Source: Saprospiraceae bacterium
GTDB taxonomy: Bacteria; Bacteroidota; Bacteroidia; Chitinophagales; Saprospiraceae
Assembly (NCBI GenBank): GCA_020848695.1
Contig: JADLHT010000015.1
Span: 103,421-167,420 of the forward strand
Reading direction: 5' to 3'
Length of the DNA stretch: 64,000 bases
The notes below the pieces were generated by a model. The model made no database searches. It was not told the DNA's origin and saw only the letters and a list, made by a program, of their open reading frames with translations. The translations under genes and the position numbers were made by a program. The first letter of the stretch is position 1, and each line of letters opens with the position of its first letter. Below are positions 17,999-26,491 of the stretch, one piece after another.

Positions 17999-20476
17999 TC
18001 ATTTTCCAATTGAAAATATATTATTTATTCCAACTCTTAAATATGAATTACCCCATTCATTTCCCCAACGGGTTTTAACCCAATCCATTCGCAGATAACG
18101 AAACAAACCATATCCAACATTACCTAACCCAATGGAATACTCCTGATAAAGCTTGTTATTATCAATAGAGAGCAATGAAATTCCAAATATTTCTTTCAAT
18201 CCAAGTTTGCTAACTAAATATACCCTATCCAATAATAATCCATGAAAATTCTGTTCAAGGTGAAAGCTTATACTTTTATTTAATCCTATCATCCTATAGG
18301 GTTCAATTACTTTATAGTTAAGGCTACTTACTAAGTCATACACATTAGTAGGATTTCCGGGGATGTGAATAGCCTCAGGAATATCCGGATTAACTCCAAA
18401 ACTTTTTTTCAAATCAATTGCAACTTGAAGACTTCCCCACCTGTTCAGGTCCAAATAGTATTCAAGTCCTAAACTTGAGATTGAATTTAATTTATGCAAC
18501 TTGTCATAATAATTAAATATTTGTTGCCATCGAAATAAAGGCCAATCAGAACCCAATTTTTGAATATCATTCGGTGTTTTCCAAACTTTTGTCAGCGGCT
18601 GATATTCAACCTGCAATTTTGATTGAAATAAATAACGTTGCGAAACCAACAAGAAGGAATCTCTAAATGTAGTAGAATTGTTGGCTGTATAAGATTGTTT
18701 CTTTAGTCGCCAACTGTACTCGGTGGAATTTGATATTTCGCTCCTCTTGGAATAAGAAGATTCAATTTTTAGAGAGATATCGTAATTTAAGTCTTTATTA
18801 AAATTGATTTTAACAAATTCATTTTGATACAATTTTAATGGGTTGTACTTTAAAAAAAGACTTGAAAACTGGTTGTAAAATCTATTTGTTGTTGTAGATG
18901 AAATAAATTCACGCAGAGTTCGCCCAAGCGAAACAGAAAACAATGTATTCTTATAATCTCCAAAATACTTATTTTGAGTTATGACGTACTGCCAGCTATT
19001 ATCTGAAAATCCATAGTTCAGCTTTACCAATGATTCATAACTTTTGCGCCTGTAAAGGGAATCAGGATAAAACTCAAAAGCTAACTTTGTTCCCAAAGTC
19101 CAACCTTGCAATGTATTGAACTGAATTGAATTCAATAAACTTTCAAAACCAAAAAATCTTCTTTTAAAAGAGTTCGAATAACGATAACCAAGTAGAAGAT
19201 GCGAATACTTGAATCTGTTTCTCTTCAAATCCATTGAATCCATATAGACCCTGGACTCTTTATAGACCCTAATACTATCTTTTTTGCGATAACTTGCATC
19301 TTCCTCTGAAGTAAGTGGAATAGGTCGAATTGAATCCCAGTACTGATTGGATTTCTTGTTGGAATTTGACAGAATCTCAAGAACCTCATGTGAACTATTA
19401 CTGGGAATACTATTTTCATATTGATATTCACTATAATTGATTAAAAAATTTCCATTAACCTTAAAACCCAACAAACCTGCGGTAAAGTTAAAATTTTGAA
19501 ATCTTAAAAAATAATTGCCTTTGCCAGGATCAAAAAAATGCTGTTGTGTTAAATAAATTGTATCAAATATTTCTTGCTTAATTTGCTTACCAAGAATGTA
19601 TCCATCAAATTCATAAATTGACCATGTCGAATCCTGAATATATAAATAACCGTTCCATACTGCATCATTTTGGACCTTTGGCAAAAGTTCAATTTTATGT
19701 ATCAGCAAACCATCACTATTGATGTTGCTTCCTAACAATCTATATTTGTAATGCGACAATGCAAAATCAGCAATTGGAGAAATGATTGCGCGACCAAAAT
19801 CCGAAGAATTGTCATATAAATTAAATTGCAATGTTCCGGCCCTGTTAAATGAAAACCCTCTGTCGTTACCGGCAACTTTAGAGCTGAGCATAGTTTCTTT
19901 TGCCAACTTCCCATTAAAAAAATACAAGTCTGAAAATGACTCAGAAAGATATAACATTCCTTTTCGGGTTGAATCTAATTCACCATCGAAGTCGCCAACT
20001 TTATTACCAAGTACTTTTTCCGGAACATTCGTTAATTTCAGCATCCCTTTTGAGTAGGCATTACAGCGAATAATTCCTTTATGAATACGATATTCAAACC
20101 TCTTCTGTATCGACTTTCGAATAATGGAATAAGCAGGATCTTCACGGTCTACAACAAATTCGACTTCATCCAACTCGTACTTAATTGCTTTTAATGTTAC
20201 ATTGGCTTCAGTTCTTTCGGCTACCACATTGATTTTAATCTTTAACTTTTCAAACCCAATCTGTTGATAGTAAACATCAAAAACGCCAATTCCTGTATTT
20301 AATTCATACTCTCCATCCTGATTCGTACTTGTACTGATATTTGAACCTTGAATATAAATATTTACATGAGGAATTGGAATTGATTGTTCATCTCTTACGG
20401 TACCATAAATCTGTGCTATTCCAGCAGAAAAAAAGAATATCCCAAATACTGTTAGAACAAGCCTAAAAATCATCAT
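17999..20476 (-). CDS. DUF5686 outer-membrane protein with carboxypeptidase-like regulatory domain
   Basis: Outer-membrane protein of 825 residues. A signal peptide (LTVFGIFFFSAGIAQ) precedes a carboxypeptidase-regulatory-like beta-sandwich at about 22-95 (IYGTVRDEQSIPIPHVNIYI and NTGIGVFDVYYQQIGFEKL). The remainder matches the DUF5686 family: a conserved domain with RYEYRIH-like and FSFNRAGT segments and a long C-terminal beta-barrel with alternating aromatic strands. Function is unknown; family members are common in Bacteroidota and sometimes lie near T9SS or TonB genes. It shares one base with the end of pabA, so it is likely the second gene of a pabA transcript, which looks like chance rather than pathway logic. 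Confidence 0.8.
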   Translation of the reverse strand: MMIFRLVLTVFGIFFFSAGIAQIYGTVRDEQSIPIPHVNIYIQGSNISTSTNQDGEYELNTGIGVFDVYYQQIGFEKLKIKINVVAERTEANVTLKAIKYELDEVEFVVDREDPAYSIIRKSIQKRFEYRIHKGIIRCNAYSKGMLKLTNVPEKVLGNKVGDFDGELDSTRKGMLYLSESFSDLYFFNGKLAKETMLSSKVAGNDRGFSFNRAGTLQFNLYDNSSDFGRAIISPIADFALSHYKYRLLGSNINSDGLLIHKIELLPKVQNDAVWNGYLYIQDSTWSIYEFDGYILGKQIKQEIFDTIYLTQQHFFDPGKGNYFLRFQNFNFTAGLLGFKVNGNFLINYSEYQYENSIPSNSSHEVLEILSNSNKKSNQYWDSIRPIPLTSEEDASYRKKDSIRVYKESRVYMDSMDLKRNRFKYSHLLLGYRYSNSFKRRFFGFESLLNSIQFNTLQGWTLGTKLAFEFYPDSLYRRKSYESLVKLNYGFSDNSWQYVITQNKYFGDYKNTLFSVSLGRTLREFISSTTTNRFYNQFSSLFLKYNPLKLYQNEFVKINFNKDLNYDISLKIESSYSKRSEISNSTEYSWRLKKQSYTANNSTTFRDSFLLVSQRYLFQSKLQVEYQPLTKVWKTPNDIQKLGSDWPLFRWQQIFNYYDKLHKLNSISSLGLEYYLDLNRWGSLQVAIDLKKSFGVNPDIPEAIHIPGNPTNVYDLVSSLNYKVIEPYRMIGLNKSISFHLEQNFHGLLLDRVYLVSKLGLKEIFGISLLSIDNNKLYQEYSIGLGNVGYGLFRYLRMDWVKTRWGNEWGNSYLRVGINNIFSIGK

Positions 20477-21048
20477 TACAATTTCAGCCAGTTCTGAATT
20501 ATTTTAACGCCATGACCACATAAAAAGGATTCAGGATGAAATTGTACTCCTTCAATAGCTAATTGACTGTGCTTAACTCCCATTACTACATTAGAATCTG
20601 AAATGGCTGTAATTGATAGCGGTGCTTTAATACTATGTTCTTCCAATGCCCAGGAGTGGTAAAGCCCAACTCCAAAATTACTAGGAAGTTCATACAAAAT
20701 ACTAGTTTGGTCACTTGATACAAAATGATGGATATCTTCAGTATAACCATGTTGAACATTTGGTAATCGGAATAATGATGCACCAAAAGCTACACCAATG
20801 ATCTGAAATCCAAGGCAAATACCTAAAATACTTTTTCCGGAAGATAATGACTTTATAAAGTTCAAAGTATTCGGATACTCTTCAACCTTTCCGGGACCAG
20901 GTGACAAAAGGATCTTTGTAAAAGTATCGATCTCATTAAAACAATTTGTACTGTATTCCCTAATATAAACATTTGCCCCTGCTACTTCCAATAACTGTAC
21001 CAGATTATAGGTAAATGAGTCCTGATGATCAATGACTAATACGTTCAT
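20476..21048 (-). CDS. pabA: Aminodeoxychorismate/anthranilate synthase glutaminase subunit
   Basis: Class I glutamine amidotransferase of 190 residues that supplies ammonia to PabB for p-aminobenzoate (folate) synthesis. The fold start VIDHQDSFTYNLVQ, the oxyanion strand LLSPGPG, the nucleophile elbow GICLGFQ and the catalytic HPE in VQFHPES are all present. It is divergent from pabB, with 62 nt between the starts. PabA and TrpG cannot be told apart by sequence alone; the adjoining pabB and pabC genes argue for the folate branch, although one subunit may serve both. Confidence 0.85.
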   Translation of the reverse strand: MNVLVIDHQDSFTYNLVQLLEVAGANVYIREYSTNCFNEIDTFTKILLSPGPGKVEEYPNTLNFIKSLSSGKSILGICLGFQIIGVAFGASLFRLPNVQHGYTEDIHHFVSSDQTSILYELPSNFGVGLYHSWALEEHSIKAPLSITAISDSNVVMGVKHSQLAIEGVQFHPESFLCGHGVKIIQNWLKL

Positions 21049-21098
21049 AAAGATTTGAAATATTCACAACTCAAAGGGTCAAAATTAACTCTTTCAAT

Positions 21099-21106
21099 TA
21101 GATTTG
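21099..21106 (+). promoter_or_regulatory. TAnnTTTG -7 promoter box, leaderless start for pabB
   Basis: TAGATTTG matches the -7 consensus and ends only 4 nt before the GTG start codon of pabB at 21111. Transcription starting at the usual distance would begin at or next to the start codon, so the message is predicted to be leaderless. Confidence 0.55.
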
Positions 21107-21110
21107 CATT

Positions 21111-22085
21111 GTGAATTGGGAAGAGAATTATTCATCGGTTCTTCATAGAATAAATTCATTGCAATCCAGAAATATTGAATTTATCTTTGGATTAAACTAT
21201 GAAAAAACGAAAGGTTTTGCAATAGCCGTTGATGATTTGTCTCGATACCCTATCCATTTTTCTTTTAATGAACACACACAGGTAAAGTATCTTTCAAATC
21301 AGCTAATATTAGAATCAGACAATTTACCCTATTCTGAATATAAAAAAGCCATGAATGAAGTTGTTACACATATTTTAAATGGAAATTCATATTTATGCAA
21401 CTTAACATTCAGAACACCTATCAGAAGCAATTTAAACCTCAATCAGATTTATAAATATTCAAATGCCAAATATAAGTTCCTTGTAGAGGATCAATTCACT
21501 TTCTTCTCGCCTGAAAGTTTTATCCGAATTGAAAATAATATCATCTCAACCTATCCGATGAAAGGAACGATAAGAGCAAATATTCCCAATGCAGTTCAGT
21601 TAATTTTGAGCAACAAAAAAGAAATATTCGAGCACAATACTATCGTGGACTTGTTAAGAAATGATCTAAGCATAGTTGCCAATGATGTAAAAACAAAACG
21701 ATTGAAATATCTCGAAAAGATATATACTAATAAAGGAGATCTTATTCAAATGAGTAGCGAGATATGCGGATCCCTTAAATCCATATATTGCAATCAATTC
21801 GGAACCTTGCTGGACAAATTACTTCCTGCAGGAAGCATATCTGGTGCTCCCAAACAAAAAACCTGTGAAATCATAAGTACGATTGAAAATCATACAAGGA
21901 ATTACTATACAGGAATTTTTGGTCATTATAAGAACAACACCTTAGATTCTGCAGTAGCAATTAGATTTATAGAAAATTCAAATGGTTCGCTTTATTTTAG
22001 ATCCGGTGGTGGAATTACAGCGTTGTCCAATGCAGAATCCGAATATGAAGAAATGATCAACAAAATTTATGTACCCATTTTTTGA
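21111..22085 (+). CDS. pabB: Aminodeoxychorismate synthase component I
   Basis: Chorismate-binding enzyme of 324 residues that aminates chorismate for p-aminobenzoate synthesis. It carries PMKGTIRAN, whose lysine is the PabB-type catalytic residue (anthranilate synthases have alanine there), LLRNDLSIVA, LLPAGSISGAPKQKTCEII and YTGIFGHY near the C-terminus. It is shorter than E. coli PabB because the N-terminal half is reduced to a remnant. The start is a GTG; no in-frame ATG fits before NWEENYSS. Its last 17 nt overlap pabC, and pabA is divergent just upstream. Confidence 0.85.
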   Translation: MNWEENYSSVLHRINSLQSRNIEFIFGLNYEKTKGFAIAVDDLSRYPIHFSFNEHTQVKYLSNQLILESDNLPYSEYKKAMNEVVTHILNGNSYLCNLTFRTPIRSNLNLNQIYKYSNAKYKFLVEDQFTFFSPESFIRIENNIISTYPMKGTIRANIPNAVQLILSNKKEIFEHNTIVDLLRNDLSIVANDVKTKRLKYLEKIYTNKGDLIQMSSEICGSLKSIYCNQFGTLLDKLLPAGSISGAPKQKTCEIISTIENHTRNYYTGIFGHYKNNTLDSAVAIRFIENSNGSLYFRSGGGITALSNAESEYEEMINKIYVPIF

Positions 22086-22671
22086 GTCTATTGCGATATT
22101 AAATGGTATAATTCTTAATCCTGAATGGCATCAATTAAGAATAAATCACACTTTTAAAATGCATTACACCAAAAGCAAGCCACATCTATTGAGTTCTGTT
22201 TTAGATAATAAATTTAATAATAATGAATGTTTACAAAAATTGAAATTTTATTACAACCAGGATTGCTATATGATTAATACAATAAATTACGAAAGCAAGA
22301 TCTGTGATCAATTCATTACAAAAGAAATAAGAAATCTGCAATACAATTTCAAATTCACAGATAGAACTATTCTGCAGCATTTTCAAAGTTACTATTTAAA
22401 TCACGAAGTAATATTTACAAAAAATCATTTTATAACTGATTCTGCAATAGCCAATATTGTATTTTATACTGGAAAACACTGGCATACTCCAATTCATCCC
22501 TTGCTAGAAGGAACACAAAGAAACTATTTACTGAAAAACAAAATTATCCAGGCTTATCCTATTCACCTAGATAACTTAGAACAATACACTCATTTCAAAC
22601 TTATAAATGCGATGAATTCTTTTGAAAGCTCTAGAATCTACCCTATCAGTTCAATCCTGATTGAGAAATAA
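22069..22671 (+). CDS. pabC: Aminodeoxychorismate lyase, aminotransferase class IV
   Basis: PLP-dependent fold-type IV protein of 200 residues, placed to convert aminodeoxychorismate to p-aminobenzoate. The likely PLP lysine is in YNFKFTDR, and the cofactor-binding stretch TDSAIANIVFY followed by HWHTPIHPLLEGTQRNYLL is typical of PabC-type members. It is short for the family, about 70-90 residues less than E. coli PabC, mainly in the N-terminal domain, so the active-site arrangement deserves a check. It overlaps pabB by 17 nt and is followed 7 nt later by the YggS gene. Confidence 0.8.
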   Translation: MYPFFESIAILNGIILNPEWHQLRINHTFKMHYTKSKPHLLSSVLDNKFNNNECLQKLKFYYNQDCYMINTINYESKICDQFITKEIRNLQYNFKFTDRTILQHFQSYYLNHEVIFTKNHFITDSAIANIVFYTGKHWHTPIHPLLEGTQRNYLLKNKIIQAYPIHLDNLEQYTHFKLINAMNSFESSRIYPISSILIEK

Positions 22672-22678
22672 CTGAACC

Positions 22679-23323
22679 ATGAAACTCAAAGAATTACTAA
22701 AAATCACAGATCCCTATCAAGCTAAAGTTATAGCGGTTACAAAAAATCAACCGATTGAAAATATTCAAGAGTTAATAAACGACGGACAAAAAATACTTGC
22801 AGAAAACAGACCACAGGAGCTTATTAGGAAAAGTCAAATAATTAATCAAACATTAGAATGGCATCTGATTGGTCATCTCCAGACCAATAAAATCAAACTG
22901 ATTTTACCCTATACAGAATTAATACATTCTGTTGATTCTTCCTCCTTGATGATTAAAATAAATTCAGAAGCAGAAAGAATAAATAAAATTCAGAAGATTT
23001 TAATTCAAATTAAACTATCGGAGGAAGAAAAAAAACAAGGATATCCCTTCGAATTATTTGAAGCTCAGTTAAGTGAACTCCAATTGCAAAAACTAAGAAA
23101 TATTAATATTATTGGGGTAATGGGCATGGGCAGCCTGACAGATGTTATCGCAACAACAAGAAAGGAATTTAGGGAACTTTACAATCGTTTTTATTATCTG
23201 AAAAAAAATTACTTTCAAAATAATGAATTTAAAGAAATATCAATGGGCATGTCTTCAGATTACCAGATTGCCTTAGAAGAAGGAGCAACAATGATTCGGA
23301 TTGGAAGCTTGTTATTTGAATAA
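22679..23323 (+). CDS. YggS-family PLP homeostasis protein
   Basis: Alanine-racemase-fold PLP-binding protein of 214 residues, which buffers the free pyridoxal phosphate level in cells. PLP lysine in VIAVTKNQP (about residue 22), the ENRPQEL helix, WHLIGHLQTNK and the C-terminal phosphate loop SMGMSSDYQIALEEGATMIRIG are all seen. It lies 7 nt after pabC, a PLP enzyme, probably on the same transcript. It ends convergently with the DUF2911 gene 40 nt away. Confidence 0.9.
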   Translation: MKLKELLKITDPYQAKVIAVTKNQPIENIQELINDGQKILAENRPQELIRKSQIINQTLEWHLIGHLQTNKIKLILPYTELIHSVDSSSLMIKINSEAERINKIQKILIQIKLSEEEKKQGYPFELFEAQLSELQLQKLRNINIIGVMGMGSLTDVIATTRKEFRELYNRFYYLKKNYFQNNEFKEISMGMSSDYQIALEEGATMIRIGSLLFE

Positions 23324-23363
23324 ATTTAAAACAAACTTCCAAACCAAAATCATACTAATTATA

Positions 23364-24197
23364 TTATTTCTTCCATTCTCTGATCGCCTCTTCGTTCAAT
23401 TTCACAAATTCATCATTACCTTCTGCCATAGCCATTGATTTGGATTTTTCCGCAGCAGAAATAGCTTCTTGAATACGGCCTAGTCTTCCTAGAATAAGAG
23501 ATTCAGTTCTAAGCTTCCAGAACTTTGGATCCATTGAATTGGCTTTCTGTATCCAGCTAACTGCTGTTGTCATATCCTTATTGTTGTCATAGTAATATCT
23601 TGCTGCCAGATAATAGTCATCAGAACTTGGACCAGCAAGAGTTTTGTCAATATTTTTCATTACAGCCTCGTCCACATTGGCGACAATATCAACTCCCACT
23701 TTGGTATTTTCCCACGAGATATTCAACTTTCCGGAATTTGCCGTAATATCATTGATGTCAATAGTAAAAGTTTCAACTACAGACAATAATTCCTCCGGCT
23801 TTACCGATATTGAAGCTACAACTTTACTTTGATCAAATACCTTAGGTGTCCCTCCAATGTTGGTTTCATTGTACAAAACAACATCCCATGACATTTCCCC
23901 TGGAGTTGTAAAAAGCGAGTACGATCCTTTACTCACAGCCTTTCCACCAAAAGTCATATTTTCACTAAAAGTGATAACTGTTGATCGGTTTGCGCCGGTT
24001 CTCCAAAGCTTACCAAATGGTACCAGATCTCCAAATATCTTACGTTTTTTGACACTCGGTCTGGAATATTCAACGGTTACAGTTCCTAAGCCAAGTTTTT
24101 GTTCCATTTTACAAAAAGGACTTGGTGCAGGTGTAACAATTTGTGCATCAAGAAAATAGCCCATCATAAGGCCGATAAACAACATTGATTTTTTCAT
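23364..24197 (-). CDS. DUF2911 domain secreted protein with TPR-like tail
   Basis: Protein of 277 residues with a signal peptide (MKKSMLFIGLMMGYFLDAQ). Residues about 30-175 are the DUF2911 domain (LGTVTVEYSRPSVKKRKIFG, PFGKLWRTGANRSTVITFS, KGSYSLFTTPG), a secreted family of unknown function that is common in Bacteroidota. Residues 190-275 look like helical tetratricopeptide-type repeats (ARYYYDNNKDMTTAVSWIQKA). The gene is alone on its strand. Its upstream region, shared with a divergent small ORF, holds two copies of an AT-rich palindromic element. Confidence 0.8.
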   Translation of the reverse strand: MKKSMLFIGLMMGYFLDAQIVTPAPSPFCKMEQKLGLGTVTVEYSRPSVKKRKIFGDLVPFGKLWRTGANRSTVITFSENMTFGGKAVSKGSYSLFTTPGEMSWDVVLYNETNIGGTPKVFDQSKVVASISVKPEELLSVVETFTIDINDITANSGKLNISWENTKVGVDIVANVDEAVMKNIDKTLAGPSSDDYYLAARYYYDNNKDMTTAVSWIQKANSMDPKFWKLRTESLILGRLGRIQEAISAAEKSKSMAMAEGNDEFVKLNEEAIREWKK

Positions 24198-24251
24198 ATT
24201 TATGTGATTAAATTGTAATAACAGAAAACTAAGAAAATAGTTAAAAATTAA

Positions 24252-24286
24252 AAAAAATATTAATATATTATAAAAAATATTAATAT
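24252..24286. promoter_or_regulatory. Two direct copies of a palindromic AT-rich element upstream of the small-ORF promoter
   Basis: AAAAAATATTAATAT occurs at 24252-24266 and again, identical, at 24272-24286, a 20-bp period close to two helical turns. Each copy contains the palindrome ATATTAAT(AT). A third ATATTAAT sits at 24302-24309, just past the -7 box at 24291-24298. The arrangement resembles an operator array or an UP-element-like AT tract serving the divergent DUF2911 gene, the small ORF, or both. In DNA this AT-rich, chance repetition is possible. Confidence 0.4.
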
Positions 24287-24290
24287 GTAT

Positions 24291-24298
24291 TATATTTG
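24291..24298 (+). promoter_or_regulatory. TAnnTTTG -7 promoter box for the 27-codon ORF
   Basis: TATATTTG followed by CA is an exact match to the -7 consensus. Transcription would start at about 24303-24306, about 25 nt before the ATG of the small ORF. There is no TTTG at the -33 distance. Confidence 0.6.
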
Positions 24299-24328
24299 CA
24301 ACATATTAATCTTAAAAATTCTCAACTT

Positions 24329-24412
24329 ATGATTATAGCTGCAATTTGTACAGTTTGTTTTATATGTTCCTGGTTTTTAGTTCAAGTCAGAACATCTCCT
24401 GAACATGAATAA
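24329..24412 (+). CDS. 27-residue cysteine-rich single-helix microprotein
   Basis: ATG to TAA, 27 codons, fitting between an exact -7 promoter box and a 17-bp hairpin. Residues 2-20 are almost all hydrophobic and could form one membrane helix, within which cysteines sit at 7, 10 and 13 (CTVCFIC), a CxxCxxC spacing, followed by W15 and a short polar tail ending PEHE. No family is recognised. The compact promoter-ORF-terminator unit suggests an independent, possibly strongly expressed transcript of about 150 nt, which might instead work as a small RNA. The flanking genes are on the other strand, so it is not a leader peptide for either. Confidence 0.45.
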   Translation: MIIAAICTVCFICSWFLVQVRTSPEHE

Positions 24413-24413
24413 T

Positions 24414-24460
24414 TACTTATTTTATAAATATTTGAATATCAATTATTTATAAAATAAGTA
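24414..24460 (+). terminator. 17-bp perfect inverted repeat after the 27-codon ORF
   Basis: TACTTATTTTATAAATA at 24414-24430 is perfectly complementary to TATTTATAAAATAAGTA at 24444-24460 with a 13-nt loop. It begins 1 nt after the stop codon at 24412. It is AT-rich and lacks a following T-run, so it may act as a 3' stabilising stem rather than a classical intrinsic terminator. It also lies downstream of the convergent lipoprotein gene and may serve both. Confidence 0.6.
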
Positions 24461-24500
24461 CGATCAGAATTTCTAACACTATTTCATCTAACCTAAGCTT

Positions 24501-25073
24501 TTAGTTTGATTTGTCATTTCTCAAGGGCACTCCAATCTTAGGTTTTACAGATTTTCGAATCAATTTAATTTGCCATGAATTATTATTATAACGGTCTGTT
24601 CCTATTAGCAGCATGGCATCCGGATCAACCTTTACATTCCATTCAGAGGAGCTGTCTTTTTGAGTAGAGCGCAACTCAATATTTTTATTATCATAATGAT
24701 AAATATATTTCCCCTCATCTGTTATTTGCTCATATTCCCCTTTCTGATAACTACCATCGTCTTTTAAATCAAGCCAATGCCCTTTATAAATGTTTTCCTT
24801 TGGGGTTTCCTGACTAATTGATAATGCAAAATAGAAATGCCACAAACTATCTGTAATCATGTTGAATGGTTTTTGAGCGCTAGCTTCTTTACTAAATGCT
24901 TCATCGGCTTTCAACAATTTTACAGTAACGCCAGCTGTTGCTTTTGAAACCTTTGTATCCGCCAAAGTGGGAAGATTAGAATTTGTATTTGCATTAATTG
25001 AATTTTTATTTCCATTTTTACAGGATACAGCTAACAAACTTGAAACTGAAAACAAAACATATTTAAATTTCAT
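24501..25073 (-). CDS. Lipoprotein of unknown function
   Basis: A 190-residue protein with a lipoprotein signal (SSLLAVSCKNGNK, predicted lipidated cysteine at about 18). A low-complexity Asn/Ser linker follows, then a compact beta-rich domain from about residue 45 to 180 that includes SLWHFYFALSIS, KGHWLDLKDDGSYQKG and WQIKLIRKS. No family is recognised. The GHWLDLKDDGSY stretch recalls small lipocalin-like lipoproteins, but this is a weak impression. It stands alone on the minus strand between the microprotein locus and divergent tilS. Confidence 0.65.
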   Translation of the reverse strand: MKFKYVLFSVSSLLAVSCKNGNKNSINANTNSNLPTLADTKVSKATAGVTVKLLKADEAFSKEASAQKPFNMITDSLWHFYFALSISQETPKENIYKGHWLDLKDDGSYQKGEYEQITDEGKYIYHYDNKNIELRSTQKDSSSEWNVKVDPDAMLLIGTDRYNNNSWQIKLIRKSVKPKIGVPLRNDKSN

Positions 25074-25168
25074 AAATTACTTATATTTAGAATACAAATA
25101 AATATGTTTGCGTTGTCTTTATGGGTATTTTTAGATTTCTTATAAATTAATTAACTATTCTTTGCAAA

Positions 25169-26491
25169 ATGCTTGCAGTTGATAAAGCCATTAAAGACAA
25201 TATGCATATCCTGAGTGAGCATAAAGTCTTGCTTGCACTAAGCGGAGGCATAGACTCTATGGTTTTGGCTCATGCTTTAATCAATTCAGGAATTTCTTTT
25301 TCGGCGGCTCATGTTAATTACAGATTAAGAGGGACTCAATCCGACGAAGATGAAGTTTTTGTTCAACAATTTTGCAATAAGAACAACATAAGAGTATTTC
25401 TCAAAACACATCCTCTAAATCAAGAAACACAATCCAATATTCAGGAAGCAGCTCGGGAAATCAGGCATAGCTATTTTAAAGAGCTTATGAAGGATTACGA
25501 TCTAAGTTTATTGTTGACTGCTCATCATATGAATGATAGTGTTGAGAACCTTTTTCTCAATCTTTCCAGAGGAAGTGGGATTAAAGGGCTTTCGAGTATG
25601 AGTATGAATAAAAATAATATTTTAAGACCCTTAATTAAGATCTCTAAACATGCTATCCAACTTTATGCAGAAATTCATCAAATAAAATGGAGAGAAGATT
25701 CCAGCAACTCAAAGGATTATTACTTACGCAATTTTATTAGACTCAATATCATTCCGGATATCGAAAAAACAATCCCTCACTTTTCGGAAAATACATTCAG
25801 ATCCATTTCATTATTACAAAAAGCACAATCATTGATTGAATATTATGAGAAAATTTGGAAAAATAATAACATCATAGAAGATTCTAATCAGATCAATATA
25901 ACCCTGACAACTACGGCCGAAAACTATTTTGTGCAAAGCTATCTTGCATCAAAAGGATTCCATCCAAATACAGTGGAAGAAATTTTTAAAAATCTTAATT
26001 CGCCCGGAAGACAATTCGAATCACATGATAAATGGCAAGCCTACCTAGATCGTAATAAAATAATTTTAAATCTAAAAGAACACTCACACGGTAATCATGA
26101 GTATACGATTGGCAATGAAACAAGTGTGATTAAAATGGAAAAATATTTTTTTACATTTACAACAAATACTCAATCCGAAATTGGTGATTCATACCTCGAA
26201 AACCCTCGAAACAAAATTACTATTGATAAAGATAAATTGACCTTGCCATTAGTAATCCGAGAATGGCACGCGGGTGATTCAATCAAACCGCTGGGAATGA
26301 ATTTCCTTTCGAAGAAGGTTCAGGATATTTTGACCGATCGAAAAGTATCTCTCCCGGACAAATCCAACACACTTGTTATCTTATCTGGAAATGAAATTAT
26401 CTGGTTGGTCAACCATTGTTTGTCAGAAACTGTTAAAATAAGCTATGCAACAAAAAATTATTACACTATTGAGTTTAATCCGATCGACTAG
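25169..26491 (+). CDS. tilS: tRNA(Ile)-lysidine synthase
   Basis: Modifies C34 of the CAU-anticodon tRNA(Ile) to lysidine so that it reads AUA; essential in most bacteria. The PP-loop ATP site LLALSGGIDSMVLAH (about 21-35) and the TAHHMNDSVENLFLNLSRGSG segment are diagnostic, and the C-terminal TilS domain (REWHAGDSIKPLGMNFLSKKVQDIL) is present. Length 440 is normal. An imperfect -7-like box (TATTCTTTG, one base too long) ends about 5 nt before the start. Its last 47 nt overlap the following SCO gene if that starts at its first ATG. Confidence 0.92.
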   Translation: MLAVDKAIKDNMHILSEHKVLLALSGGIDSMVLAHALINSGISFSAAHVNYRLRGTQSDEDEVFVQQFCNKNNIRVFLKTHPLNQETQSNIQEAAREIRHSYFKELMKDYDLSLLLTAHHMNDSVENLFLNLSRGSGIKGLSSMSMNKNNILRPLIKISKHAIQLYAEIHQIKWREDSSNSKDYYLRNFIRLNIIPDIEKTIPHFSENTFRSISLLQKAQSLIEYYEKIWKNNNIIEDSNQINITLTTTAENYFVQSYLASKGFHPNTVEEIFKNLNSPGRQFESHDKWQAYLDRNKIILNLKEHSHGNHEYTIGNETSVIKMEKYFFTFTTNTQSEIGDSYLENPRNKITIDKDKLTLPLVIREWHAGDSIKPLGMNFLSKKVQDILTDRKVSLPDKSNTLVILSGNEIIWLVNHCLSETVKISYATKNYYTIEFNPID

